Assembly (NCBI GenBank): GCA_020052445.1
Contig: JAGVPA010000023.1
Coordinates: forward strand, 1 to 61,754
Origin: a bacterium
GTDB lineage: Bacteria > Patescibacteriota > Patescibacteriia > UBA9934 > GWF2-40-263
Direction of reading: 5' to 3'
Length of the DNA: 61,754 nt
Position numbers and translations under genes: made by a program. A model generated the notes under the pieces. That model saw only the letters and a program-made list of their open reading frames with translations. It did not search any database and was not told the origin of the DNA. Positions 42,031 to 50,153 of this stretch are shown here, piece by piece. The first letter of the stretch is position 1, and each line of letters begins with the position of its first letter.

Positions 42031-42105
42031 TGGCTCCTGGGGCAGGAATCGAACCTGCGATATCCACGTTAACAGCGTGGCGTTGTGCCGCTCAACTACC
42101 CAGGA
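42031..42105 (-). tRNA. tRNA-Asn (GTT)
   Basis: Acceptor TCCTGGG/CCCAGGA, D arm GTTGAGCGGCACAAC, anticodon stem CCACG/CGTGG with loop CTGTTAA (anticodon GTT), T arm GCAGG-TTCGATT-CCTGC, discriminator G and encoded CCA. It is the first feature of the gatC-gatA-gatB-aspS2 run. Confidence 0.93.
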
Positions 42106-42113
42106 ATATTAAC

Positions 42114-42141
42114 AAAAAGACCAGCGTTTCCGCTGGTCTTT
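42114..42141. terminator. Perfect hairpin upstream of tRNA-Asn
   Basis: AAAGACCAGCG-TTTC-CGCTGGTCTTT. On the minus strand it ends with CTTTTTG, so it can terminate the upstream short gene just before tRNA-Asn. Confidence 0.75.
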
Positions 42142-42213
42142 GTTTGCTTTTGATTAAAACTTGAAGTTATGCAAACAACGCCAGCGGGAGCCGGTTTTGA
42201 TTATTATTATCAT

Positions 42214-42414
42214 TCAAAATAATGCGGGTAGTTTCCATAACAATTTCAATATACCAGTTATTGAAAAATCCGTCAACAAAAAAACTAAAAATAAAAAAAC
42301 CGATCCACCTATCTCCAACTCAATGAACCCTTTGGCTTGCGTCTGTTCTGAACTGTTTTGAGTGTAGAGAAATAACCACAAAATAATGGTGGCAGCACCT
42401 ACTATTATTGCCAA
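42214..42414 (-). CDS. Possible small two-helix membrane protein
   Basis: 66 residues with two hydrophobic helices (AIIVGAATIILWLFLY and GGSVFLFLVFLLTDF) and a short polar link NSSEQTQAKG. Start is uncertain: TTG at 42414, no clear ribosome-binding site, and the frame goes on upstream only to a TAA. Not recognised. It is bracketed by terminator-like hairpins on both sides, which fits a single-gene unit, but no direct proof of coding. Confidence 0.4.
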   Translation of the reverse strand: MAIIVGAATIILWLFLYTQNSSEQTQAKGFIELEIGGSVFLFLVFLLTDFSITGILKLLWKLPALF

Positions 42415-42480
42415 GACGGCTATTATTTAGCCACCGATGGCTTGTGTTATCCTTATTAAGATAGTCAAAAAACAAAACTC

Positions 42481-42515
42481 AAAAACCGACTCATTTAAAA
42501 AACGAGTCGGTTTTT
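42481..42515. terminator. Bidirectional terminator
   Basis: AAAAACCGACTC / GAGTCGGTTTTT with an 11-nt loop. Confidence 0.7.
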
Positions 42516-42747
42516 GTATTTCTGAACTAATAATCGCTAATCTGAGCCAAAAGTCCTTTCCCCACCGAAATCTCGAAAAGCGGGCGTTGTCTCGCCGTAG
42601 CTCGCCACGAGCGAAGGTGGATTGACAAAAACCCAAAAAAAGGCCATACTGCAATCGGCTTTTCGGAACGATCCAAAAGTCACCTGCCGGCGGGATTTTC
42701 TATTCCGCCAACCATCACCACGAAAAAAGCTGATGAGGAAACCGCTG

Positions 42748-43128
42748 ATGCTCGCTCCTTCCATTCTTCCCCCGCTTCCTTCCGCTCGAGTCCTGATTGG
42801 ACGTGCCAAGACAACGCCGGTTGCGATGCACGAACCCACCGAAGAAATCGAGACGATCACGGTGTTCAACACCGTGCTCGACGAAGAAACGTCGCCAACC
42901 GAAGCTCGTCTCGACCATCTCATTCGGTGCGTTCTCGCGTCTCGACATCCAGTACCCTGTCTCAACAAACTGGTTGCGTGGGCTCGAGAAAACCGTTGTC
43001 TCCCCACGCTCAGGATCACGAGTTTTCGCCTGCTCGGCGAGAACAAAAACGGACGGAAACTCAGCAAGCTTCTCCTCAACAAACGATGTGCAGCCGCCGC
43101 GGCCGTACTAAGCGGCCCGACCCACTAG
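42748..43128 (+). CDS. Hypothetical protein, GC-richer than its surroundings
   Basis: 126 residues. The ATG is preceded by GAGGAAA at good distance. Sequence looks protein-like (MHEPTEEIETITVFNTVLDEE, LIRCVLASRHPVPCLNKLVAW, LPTLRITSFRLLGENKNGRKL) but I do not recognise it; the tail is Ala-rich. It is the only plus-strand gene within a long minus-strand block. A hairpin with eight T follows. A competing minus-strand frame over the same DNA is Ser/Arg-rich and less likely. Composition resembles the 4.2-4.6 kb and 46.2-47.0 kb genes, suggesting acquisition. Confidence 0.5.
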   Translation: MLAPSILPPLPSARVLIGRAKTTPVAMHEPTEEIETITVFNTVLDEETSPTEARLDHLIRCVLASRHPVPCLNKLVAWARENRCLPTLRITSFRLLGENKNGRKLSKLLLNKRCAAAAAVLSGPTH

Positions 43129-43195
43129 GCGTCACACCACACGTGAGTCAGCGCTGATTTCAGCTCTTGCTGTCCCTGTTCCGATCCGTCGTCTT

Positions 43196-43231
43196 CCTCC
43201 TCGCCCCCACGCGCGCGGAGGTCTTTTTTTT
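43196..43231 (+). terminator. Terminator of the 42.7-43.1 kb gene
   Basis: CCTCC...GGAGG stem extended by CG pairs, followed by TCTTTTTTTT. Confidence 0.6.
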
Positions 43232-44003
43232 ACAAATTACAAGCCACCCTCAGCGTCGTCGCTGGAATGGTTGGAAAATGGGCGACTAAAAGAGCTTCGA
43301 CGGCTTCGTGATATTGATCCAAAATTTCTCCGCTTAATCTTGGTCGCAGTAAATCAGCGAATCTTTCGCTTAGCGCAAAACGCATTAATTTTAAAACATC
43401 GTCAGATAAAAGTCGGGCCGAAAACCATTGTTCTTTGTCGGCTTCAATACAGGCTCGACAAACCACTCCGCCCTTCAAAGCGTGCCAATGAAATTCACCG
43501 GGTTTTATTTGATTCAAACACTGCAAACAAAAATTAAGTTCCGGACGATAGCCGAGTAATGACAGAAGTTTTAAAGCAAAGGCTGAAAGGACAAAAGCGG
43601 CGCGTTCGGAAGTTAGGTCTGGGGCTTTGTGCAAAAAAATTAAAAAATTTTTTACTTCTTCATATAAAAATCTATCAACTTCTCGCTCATGTGTCCCCAA
43701 ATCAACTAATTGCAGCACGTGATGTGCCACCAAAGATTTGGTCAAACTGTCATAGAGACCAACAAAAGATCTTTTTCGTTCCACGCCGGCCACGGTTTCA
43801 TGAACTCGGCCGTGCACAATAAGTAACTCGACCTCGGCACAAAATTCCAAATGCGGTGAAAGTTTAGCTAAAGGTTTGCGCGCCCCCCGAGCCACCATTT
43901 CAATCTTGCCATGTTCCTGCGTCAAAACCGAATAAACGCGATCTGACTCCCGCCAGTCGCGTTTAGACAAAACTATTCCGGTAGTATGGTATAAAATTGA
44001 CAC
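43230..44003 (-). CDS. recO: DNA repair protein RecO
   Basis: 257 residues. The N-terminal OB fold reads YHTTGIVLSKRDWRESDRVYSVLTQEHGKIEMVARGARK, the conserved RecO start. The helical C-terminal part has a zinc site, CLQCLNQ and CRACIEAD. RecO helps load RecA on SSB-coated gaps with RecR. Normal length. It follows ruvX, from which a GC-rich palindrome separates it. Confidence 0.93.
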   Translation of the reverse strand: MSILYHTTGIVLSKRDWRESDRVYSVLTQEHGKIEMVARGARKPLAKLSPHLEFCAEVELLIVHGRVHETVAGVERKRSFVGLYDSLTKSLVAHHVLQLVDLGTHEREVDRFLYEEVKNFLIFLHKAPDLTSERAAFVLSAFALKLLSLLGYRPELNFCLQCLNQIKPGEFHWHALKGGVVCRACIEADKEQWFSARLLSDDVLKLMRFALSERFADLLRPRLSGEILDQYHEAVEALLVAHFPTIPATTLRVACNL

Positions 44004-44045
44004 ACAATTTTTCCCCTCCCACCCTGGGGGAGGGGTTAGGGGTGG
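44004..44045 (-). repeat. GC palindrome at the ruvX-recO junction
   Basis: CCCCTCCC-ACCCT-GGGGGAGGGG, then TTAGGGGTGGGGG. Its right end codes the last residues (NPHP) of RuvX. Confidence 0.65.
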
Positions 44046-44434
44046 GGGTTGCCAAAAAACTGTTCCAAAATCAGCATGGCGGCAATTGCATCCTCGTCAG
44101 CTGCCGCCCCTTCTTCCCGCTGCAAACGAATACTTTCTGAGGTGGTGTAAGACTCATCTTCTTCAAAAACCGGAATTGAAACCGACATCTTAAGTTTCTC
44201 GATGAAAACTCGGGATTTTTCTAACTGTTTGGAATTGTGATGACTGCCGGTTGAAAGTGGCACGCCAACTACAACTTGGTCATAATCTTCAAGACGAATT
44301 TTTTCGGCAATTTTTTTAATCGTCTCAGCTCCAAAATTCTGTATCACTTCCAGTGGTACAGCCACCTTGGCTTCCGATTCCCCAAAAGCCAAACCGATCT
44401 TTTTATCACCATAATCGATCCCAAGAATCCTCAT
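44036..44434 (-). CDS. ruvX: Holliday junction resolvase-like RuvX (YqgF)
   Basis: 132 residues, RNase H fold. ILGIDYGDKKIGLAF carries the first catalytic Asp; VVVGVPLSTG and FEEDESYTTSES follow, with a last acidic DEDAIAAMLILEQF. The family processes the 5' end of 16S rRNA precursors or resolves junctions; which one applies here is open. Start at 44434 matches the family. The final residues come from a GC-rich repeat. Confidence 0.9.
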   Translation of the reverse strand: MRILGIDYGDKKIGLAFGESEAKVAVPLEVIQNFGAETIKKIAEKIRLEDYDQVVVGVPLSTGSHHNSKQLEKSRVFIEKLKMSVSIPVFEEDESYTTSESIRLQREEGAAADEDAIAAMLILEQFFGNPHP

Positions 44435-44465
44435 AACCCAAAAATCCAACTAACTAAAATAATCC

Positions 44466-44485
44466 CAATCCCCTTCAGGGGATGT
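44466..44485 (-). terminator. Small hairpin between map and ruvX
   Basis: ATCCCC-TTCA-GGGGAT, no T run; possibly another intergenic spacer rather than a terminator. Confidence 0.4.
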
Positions 44486-44486
44486 T

Positions 44487-45263
44487 TTAAACTGGCAACG
44501 GCGTCAAAATCTCGTGGCCTTTTTTTGTAATCGCAATCGTCATCTCAAAATGAGCCGCCAAACTTTTATCTTCGGTTATCACTGTCCAACCATCGTCAGC
44601 GGTCACAACGTCGCCACTACCTAATGTAATCATTGGCTCAATGGCTATGCACATGCCAGGTTTGAGTGGCACACTTGGCGCTCGATTTGAAAAATAATTT
44701 GGCACATTTGGCGCTTCATGAACTGCGTGGCCAACCCCGTGGCCAACGAGCGCGGTAACGATGCCGTAGCCGTGAGGTTTAACATAACCATCGATAGCCG
44801 CACTGATATCTCGAACATCGCTTTTTGGATTGGCGACTTTTACGCCGGCAAACAAGGCCTCACGAGTTACTCGCAGCAAATCTTTAGCTTCAGTTGAAAC
44901 TTCGCCAACCGGCACGGTTGCGGCCATATCGGTGAACAAACCTTTGTATTCGCAACCGATATCTAAACTGACGATATCACCAATTTTTAATTTTATATTT
45001 CTATCAGCCGAACCATGAACAACTTCTGGTCCAATAGAAATACAGAGGGTGGTTGGAAAGGCTGGTTCTTTTTTTGAACTTCGGTAACCTTTAAAAGACG
45101 GTACAGCACCCGCGGCCCGAATAGTGGTTTCGGCAATTTCATCCAGCTCACGAATTGAAACACCTGGCCGAACAGCCTTAATAGCCGCCGACAAAGCCGA
45201 GGAAAGAATTTTTCCACCTTCACGCATTATTTTAATTTCTTCGTCGGTTTTGATTAAGGACAT
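44487..45263 (-). CDS. map: Methionine aminopeptidase, type I
   Basis: 258 residues. All five metal ligands are visible: Asp in SLDIGCEYKG, Asp in LFTDMAATVPVG, His in GHGVGHAVHEAP, Glu in CIAIEPM, and Glu in AHFEMTIAIT. It removes the N-terminal Met from new proteins. No N-terminal zinc finger. It follows adk, as is common in the spc region. Confidence 0.95.
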   Translation of the reverse strand: MSLIKTDEEIKIMREGGKILSSALSAAIKAVRPGVSIRELDEIAETTIRAAGAVPSFKGYRSSKKEPAFPTTLCISIGPEVVHGSADRNIKLKIGDIVSLDIGCEYKGLFTDMAATVPVGEVSTEAKDLLRVTREALFAGVKVANPKSDVRDISAAIDGYVKPHGYGIVTALVGHGVGHAVHEAPNVPNYFSNRAPSVPLKPGMCIAIEPMITLGSGDVVTADDGWTVITEDKSLAAHFEMTIAITKKGHEILTPLPV

Positions 45264-45430
45264 ATTTTGATTGTCCGAACCGTGATTTACATGATTAAAG
45301 GATTATCGTGATTATAGAACCCCCCCGTCATTCCGAGCCAGAGAGGAATCTCGCCACGTGACTTCAACACTCAAAATTCAAAACACCAATCCAAAAATCC
45401 TGTTAATCCCAAAATCCCACAAATCCCAGT
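45264..45430. repeat. adk-map intergenic repeat stretch
   Basis: 45327-45360 is an arm of the GTCATTCCGAG..GAATCTCGCCACGTG family. Around it are ATGATTAAAGGATTATCGTG words and AATCCCAAAATCCCAC words. No gene seen. Confidence 0.6.
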
Positions 45431-46060
45431 TCAGACAAATAGTTTCTTCACTTCCGCTGCCACTTCTTCAATCGTACCTGAACCGTCGACACGATGCAAA
45501 ATCCCCATTTCTTCAAACTTGCGAGCTACTGGTTCGGTCTCCTCATGATAAATATTCAAACGTTCTTTTATAACTTCCGGGATATCATCTGAACGATGAA
45601 CCAAATTACCATCACAATGATCGCATTTACCAACATTTTTTGGCGGCACGTATTTTAATTGAAAACCACAACGACATTTGTCACATTGGACCCGACCAGA
45701 AAGACGTTCAAGAGATTGATCATCGGTAATCTCTAAAATAATAGCATGGGTCGGTTGAATGGATCGTAAAAACATTTCAGCTTGAGCCATGATTCTTGGA
45801 AAGCCATCCAAAATCCAACCGTTGGCGGCGTCTGGCTGATTAAGCCGCGACTGAACCACTTGCAAAACTAACTCGTCTGGCACCAATTTTCCACTAGCCA
45901 AAAAATCTTTGGCCAGCTTTCCCGCCTCCGAACCGCTATTGATTTCATCGCGCAGCAATGCACCCATAGAAATCGCCGGCACTCCCAAATCCTTGGCCAA
46001 AATCTCGGCCTGTGTACCTTTACCGGATCCCTGAGGACCCATAATAAGAATTTTATTCAT
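45431..46060 (-). CDS. adk: Adenylate kinase, zinc-lid type
   Basis: 209 residues. P-loop GPQGSGKGTQ (7-16), the AMP-binding region with WILDGFPR, and a lid with four cysteines (CDKCRCG and CDHCDG) that bind zinc. It interconverts ATP, AMP and ADP. The long upstream frame is a shadow; the ATG at 46060 fits the family. In most bacteria secY is directly upstream; here a lipoprotein gene intervenes. Confidence 0.95.
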   Translation of the reverse strand: MNKILIMGPQGSGKGTQAEILAKDLGVPAISMGALLRDEINSGSEAGKLAKDFLASGKLVPDELVLQVVQSRLNQPDAANGWILDGFPRIMAQAEMFLRSIQPTHAIILEITDDQSLERLSGRVQCDKCRCGFQLKYVPPKNVGKCDHCDGNLVHRSDDIPEVIKERLNIYHEETEPVARKFEEMGILHRVDGSGTIEEVAAEVKKLFV

Positions 46061-46133
46061 AAGACAGGAGTAGTATAGCCGTGAATCAGAAAATCGTCGA
46101 GGGTGCATAACCCCATGAAAATCGATCAGATAT

Positions 46134-46164
46134 AAAAAATCCCAGCCACACGAAGTTGGCCGGA
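46134..46164 (-). terminator. Terminator of the MopE-like gene
   Basis: Minus strand CCGGCCA-ACTTCGTG-TGGCTGG followed by GATTTTTT. Confidence 0.7.
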
Positions 46165-46188
46165 ATTGTACCAATGGAAAGAAAGAAC

Positions 46189-47022
46189 CTACCTTGCGAA
46201 GGCTACGCCATTGCAACGAGCCTTCTCCCAGTCCCAGTCACTGAAATAATCTGGGAATCGCCACGTCCTACCGATCTTGTAGGCGACACAGATCTCGACC
46301 CCGTCGACGAACCACGTCTTCTTTTCCAATCTGAGCTCTTCGGCCTGGAAGTCGGTCGGACCCTCCGCCGGGATGACCGTGCAGACGGTCGCCGGATTGT
46401 CGATCAGGCCGTCGCAGTTGTTGTCGATGCCGTCGCAGATCTCCTTGGCGCCGGGATGGATGTCGGGATTGGTTTCGTCGCAGTCGCGGGGTTTGGCAAC
46501 CCCGTCACTGTCGGCGTCGCAGTCGACGAGTACCTCGTCGATCTCGCCGTCGTAGTCGTTGTCCTTGTCATCGCAGATCTCGGAAGCGCCCGGGTAGGAC
46601 GCCGGATCTTCGTCATTCCGATCCGTGATATCGGTGACGTAGCCATTGGGCTGCGAACAGGCCAGAACTTGAACTGAGTAATGGCTTGCACCGAATCCGT
46701 CCTGATCACGGTCCTCGCCGAAAAGGATTACTCCAGGCAGTTTCCTGTTATCGTCGGTAACCGAGAGCAGCGCCTCGTCGACTTTGCCGTTGCAGTTGTT
46801 GTCGATGCTGTCACAGATCTCCATGGCGTTGGGTGCGATATCATGGTTCATGTCGTCGCAATCGCCGCAATGTGCGACGATACGACCACCTTCCCTCACC
46901 CCTCCGTCGTGCTGCTCCGCTTGACTGCAGTCGTTGACGTATCCATCACCGTCAACGTCCTTGTGGTCACAGGCAGCGAGAAGAGCGATGACAGAAAGAA
47001 GAAGGAAATGAATGCTTCGCAT
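46189..47022 (-). CDS. Lipoprotein with MopE-type metal-binding repeats
   Basis: 277 residues. A lipobox LLAAC puts the lipidated Cys at residue 18. Three repeats of the putative metal-binding type follow: MEICDSIDNNCNGKVDE, SEICDDKDNDYDGEIDE and KEICDGIDNNCDGLID. Ca-binding-like DxDxDG loops (DVDGDGYVND, EDRDQDGFG, DADSDGVA) lie between them. The C-terminal 50 residues are Trp-rich and unlike the repeats. Exposed on the cell surface; probably a calcium- or metal-binding adhesin-like protein. A strong GGGAG ribosome-binding site, its own terminator and a GC-rich composition mark it as an insert between secY and adk. Confidence 0.8.
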   Translation of the reverse strand: MRSIHFLLLSVIALLAACDHKDVDGDGYVNDCSQAEQHDGGVREGGRIVAHCGDCDDMNHDIAPNAMEICDSIDNNCNGKVDEALLSVTDDNRKLPGVILFGEDRDQDGFGASHYSVQVLACSQPNGYVTDITDRNDEDPASYPGASEICDDKDNDYDGEIDEVLVDCDADSDGVAKPRDCDETNPDIHPGAKEICDGIDNNCDGLIDNPATVCTVIPAEGPTDFQAEELRLEKKTWFVDGVEICVAYKIGRTWRFPDYFSDWDWEKARCNGVAFAR

Positions 47023-47184
47023 GAGAGACTCCCTCGGGATAGTGACCTCGACGGAACGTCAAGCGTCAATCCGCACTTTTTACCACTTTTCAAAAAGTCA
47101 TAAAAAAGGCGGAAAAACGCTTGTTTGGACAGGCAAATTTAACACAAAAATCCAAAAATGTCAAGCCAAAGATCCTAAAAAACC

Positions 47185-47212
47185 AAAAAATCGCCACAAA
47201 AGGCGATTTTTT
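47185..47212. terminator. Terminator of the ribosomal-protein/secY operon
   Basis: AAAAAATCGCC-ACAAAA-GGCGATTTTTT, 18 nt after the secY stop on the minus strand. Confidence 0.85.
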
Positions 47213-47230
47213 AACATTTAGTATTAGTAC

Positions 47231-48493
47231 CTACACATCATATTCCCTCATCATAAGCTGTGCTTCAATCTGTCTAACAGTTTCAATAACCACACTTACC
47301 ACGATCAAAACCGAAGTTCCACCAACCACCAAGCTGGCATTGCCGGTCATTAGTTTAAGACTGAGAGGCAACACGGCGATGACGGCTAGAAACAAAGCGC
47401 CGGCGAGCAAAATGCGGTTAGAAACAAAGTTGAGATATTCCGAAGTTGGTTTGCCTGGACGAATACCAGGAATGAATCCGCCTTGCATCTGCAAATTTTC
47501 GGCCACGCGATCTGGATGGAAAATTACAGCTGTGTAGAAATAAGTAAAACCAAAGACTAAAAGGAAATACACAATGCCGTAGAACAATTGGTTGTCGAAT
47601 ATTCCTATGGTGTAAGTAGCCGCCTCGCGAAGCCAGATACTCTTGGCATCGGTAAAAAATTGAGCAAAGACACGAGGAAACAAAATAATCGAGATAGCAA
47701 AGATGATTGGAATAACTCCGGCCATGTTAACTTTTAAAGGTAGACGACTGGCCGCCGCACCGCCCAAACGTGAAGTGTGACCACCACGAGCGTATTGAAC
47801 AGGAATATTTCTTTGAGCTTCGTGCATGATTACCACACCAACAATTGTCAAAACAGCAACCACAACAAAAAGTATCATGGTAATCATTTGTGAACGATCG
47901 TAAACGGCCAATGACTTTTGGAAAAACTGTGGTAAACCGGCGGCAATACCGGCAAAAATCATGATGGAAACACCGTTGCCAACATGTTTTTCTGAAATAA
48001 GCTCACCAAGCCACATGACAAAAATTGTACCAGCCGTCATTGACAAGATCGCCAACAAAATTATCAAAAAATTTAAATCAGCAAAAACCGTTGGCGCTTG
48101 TTGTCTAAGCAACAGAATCATGCTGTAACCTTGAAAAATAGCGAGAGGAACAGTTAACCAACGAGTCCAACTATTAATGCGCTGACGACCCTGCTCTTCC
48201 TTTTGCATTTCTTCAAACTTTGGCACAATCATGCCCAAAAGCTGGAAAATAATCGAAGCTGTAATATAAGGTCCAACACCAAGGGCAACAATGGAAAAAT
48301 TTTCCAATGTTCCGCCCGAAAAAATATTCAGAAGTCCTAAAAATTGGTTATTCTGAAAAAAAGAAGTCAGTGCGCTGGCATCAAGACCTGGCACCGGAAT
48401 ATGAGCCGCGACGCGGAATATTACAAGTAAGGCAAGAACAAACAGCACGCTGTTTCTAACCTCTGGCGTGCGAAAAATACGCTGGAGGATCAT
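47231..48493 (-). CDS. secY: Protein translocase subunit SecY
   Basis: 420 residues with ten hydrophobic helices. Conserved stretches: HIPVPGLD, the plug region LNIFSGGTLENFSIVALGVGPYITASI, LGMIVPKFEEMQKE, NIPVQYARG and GGFIPGIRPGKPT. It forms the membrane channel for secreted and membrane proteins. It ends the ribosomal-protein operon here, 9 nt after rplO. No Shine-Dalgarno; the start is preceded by TAAATTTCATTT. Confidence 0.95.
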   Translation of the reverse strand: MILQRIFRTPEVRNSVLFVLALLVIFRVAAHIPVPGLDASALTSFFQNNQFLGLLNIFSGGTLENFSIVALGVGPYITASIIFQLLGMIVPKFEEMQKEEQGRQRINSWTRWLTVPLAIFQGYSMILLLRQQAPTVFADLNFLIILLAILSMTAGTIFVMWLGELISEKHVGNGVSIMIFAGIAAGLPQFFQKSLAVYDRSQMITMILFVVVAVLTIVGVVIMHEAQRNIPVQYARGGHTSRLGGAAASRLPLKVNMAGVIPIIFAISIILFPRVFAQFFTDAKSIWLREAATYTIGIFDNQLFYGIVYFLLVFGFTYFYTAVIFHPDRVAENLQMQGGFIPGIRPGKPTSEYLNFVSNRILLAGALFLAVIAVLPLSLKLMTGNASLVVGGTSVLIVVSVVIETVRQIEAQLMMREYDV

Positions 48494-48502
48494 AAATGAA
48501 AT

Positions 48503-48946
48503 TTAGGCGACGATGACTTCACCGCCGGCTTTGGTAATTTTTTCTTTGGCCGATTCTGAAACTATACAACTTTTAATAACTAAACGATGTTTGATTTCAC
48601 CTTCAGCCAAAACTTTAACACCGTTTGTAATGGAACGAACTAATTCTTTTTCTAAAATTAATTTAGGTGTAACTGTGGCCCCGTCAGCAAAATTCTTAGA
48701 CAAAACACCAACATTAACCACAGCTGGTTTTTTGGCCAAACTCTTAAAACCACGACTCTTAGGCAATTTAAGCATTAGAGAACGAAGTCCTAACTTTTGC
48801 AGACCATCGCGGCCACCGGAACGAGCCCGTTGGCCTTTAACACCGCGGCCAGAGTAAGAACCGGTCGAACCCAAACCACGACCAACTCTTTTTTTGGTCT
48901 TTTTTGAGCCGGCGGCTGGTTTAATATTGTGTAAAGCAAGTGACAT
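48503..48946 (-). CDS. rplO: Ribosomal protein uL15
   Basis: 147 residues. It starts MSLALHNIKPAAGSKKTKKRVGRGLGSTGSYSGRG, the conserved Gly/Arg/Lys-rich extension of uL15 that threads into 23S rRNA. Located 4 nt after rpsE; rpmD (uL30), normally between them, is absent. Confidence 0.96.
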   Translation of the reverse strand: MSLALHNIKPAAGSKKTKKRVGRGLGSTGSYSGRGVKGQRARSGGRDGLQKLGLRSLMLKLPKSRGFKSLAKKPAVVNVGVLSKNFADGATVTPKLILEKELVRSITNGVKVLAEGEIKHRLVIKSCIVSESAKEKITKAGGEVIVA

Positions 48947-48950
48947 AAAT

Positions 48951-49631
48951 TTATTTTACCTCAGAAACGACAGTTTTAACAGGTAGGCGTAAACGTTTCA
49001 TGGCTTTTATAGTAGCTTTGGCCACATTGATTTTGTTGGCCGAACCCATAATTTTACTAACCGCGTTTGGTACGCCGCCAAGTTCCAAAACCACCCGAAC
49101 GGCACCGCCGGCTTTAAGTCCGGTACCTTTTGGAGCTGGTTTCAAAAGCACAACAGCCGCACCAAATTTTTCATTTACGACGTGTGGGATGGTTTCGTTA
49201 TTCAAAGTAATGGTAAAAACTTTTTTCTTAGCCTGACGAACAGCCTTTTCTACGGCCATAGCCACGTCGGCGCCCTTAGCTACACCAAAACCAACTTTAC
49301 CGGCATGGTTACCGATGATTACCGCGGCCCGAAAACGCATGCGTTTTCCACCGGCCGTCACACGAGTAACCCGAGAAAGTTCCAAAATCTTTTGATCGTA
49401 TTCTTTTGGTTCGCGATCACGACTATCACGACCTCGGCCACCGCCGCGAGCGCCACCGCCACCTCGACCGTCGCGAGAAGATGAACCGCGAGCGCCACCG
49501 CCACGACCACCGCGAGCCGGACTACCTGGACGACCAGGGGCAACCGGAGCCACCTTAGCTGGTGTATCAGAAATTACCGGCTGAGTTGCCGCTTCGGTTA
49601 CTTGAGTTGTTGGGTTTGTTTCTTCCGACAT
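48951..49631 (-). CDS. rpsE: Ribosomal protein uS5 with RGG-rich N-terminal extension
   Basis: 226 residues against the usual ~165. The S5 core begins near residue 78 (DQKILELSRVTRVTAGGKRMRFRAAVIIG) and carries the double-stranded RNA-binding and fidelity (ram) regions. Before it is a ~75-residue extension: a Thr/Pro/Val-rich part, then Arg-Gly-Gly repeats (GGRGGGARGSSSRDGRGGGG). Such RGG tails bind RNA loosely. Lies 6 nt after rplR. Confidence 0.96.
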   Translation of the reverse strand: MSEETNPTTQVTEAATQPVISDTPAKVAPVAPGRPGSPARGGRGGGARGSSSRDGRGGGGARGGGRGRDSRDREPKEYDQKILELSRVTRVTAGGKRMRFRAAVIIGNHAGKVGFGVAKGADVAMAVEKAVRQAKKKVFTITLNNETIPHVVNEKFGAAVVLLKPAPKGTGLKAGGAVRVVLELGGVPNAVSKIMGSANKINVAKATIKAMKRLRLPVKTVVSEVK

Positions 49632-49637
49632 AATATT

Positions 49638-50012
49638 TTAGAAAATCAATCCACCTTCACGAGCTCCGTCGGCCAAAGCCGCTACGAGTCCGTGATAACG
49701 GTAACCACCGCGATCAAAAACTACCAGCTCAATTCCCTTTTCCTTGGCTCGAGAAGCGATGAGTTTACCTATTTCTGTAGCCGCTTCGGTTTTAGTAATT
49801 TTTTTACCAGCTGAAGCAACTGCCTCAAAATCAGAAGCCGCGGCTAATGTTTTACCAACTGTATCATCAATAAGTTGAGCGTAAAGATGTTTGGAACTAC
49901 GCTTAACCGAAAGCCGTGGCTGCTCAGCGGTGCCGTTAATACGCGCACGAACTCTGGCCGCCCGAAGCTTGGCAAGATGACGTTTTTTTTCAATAGGATT
50001 CTTAACCTTCAT
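49638..50012 (-). CDS. rplR: Ribosomal protein uL18
   Basis: 124 residues. Core motifs [31 protein letters not shown] and [26 protein letters not shown] match uL18, which binds 5S rRNA. An H1 hairpin separates it from rplF; the ATG comes 12 nt after the hairpin and has no Shine-Dalgarno. Confidence 0.96.
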   Translation of the reverse strand: MKVKNPIEKKRHLAKLRAARVRARINGTAEQPRLSVKRSSKHLYAQLIDDTVGKTLAAASDFEAVASAGKKITKTEAATEIGKLIASRAKEKGIELVVFDRGGYRYHGLVAALADGAREGGLIF

Positions 50013-50024
50013 ACTTTTGTTTTT

Positions 50025-50146
50025 AGGACTTTCTCATTTGAGTGCAGAACGAGGAAAGGCCTGAATTTTTTTGTGAAACGTATCAACATACGTTGAACAA
50101 AAAAATTCAGGTTTTGACGAAGTTATGCGCCAAATGAGAAAGTCCT
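50025..50146 (-). repeat. Long hairpin repeat, family H1, copy C (rplF/rplR)
   Basis: 122 nt. Outer arms AGGACTTTCTCATTTG and CAAATGAGAAAGTCCT are perfect complements; inner arms CCTGAATTTTTTTGT and ACAAAAAAATTCAGG too; the tip is ACGTATCAACATACGT. Fills all but 19 nt of the 141-nt gap. Confidence 0.95.
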
Positions 50147-50153
50147 AATTTTA

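Noticed and set aside
42537-43082. Long minus-strand frame opposite the 42748-43128 gene
   Set aside because: Its translation is Ser/Arg-rich and low in complexity. The plus-strand frame has a ribosome-binding site, protein-like sequence and a T-run terminator.
46156-46677. Long plus-strand frame opposite the MopE-like gene
   Set aside because: It is an antisense shadow of repeated GAC/GTC-rich codons; the minus frame has a lipobox and family repeats.
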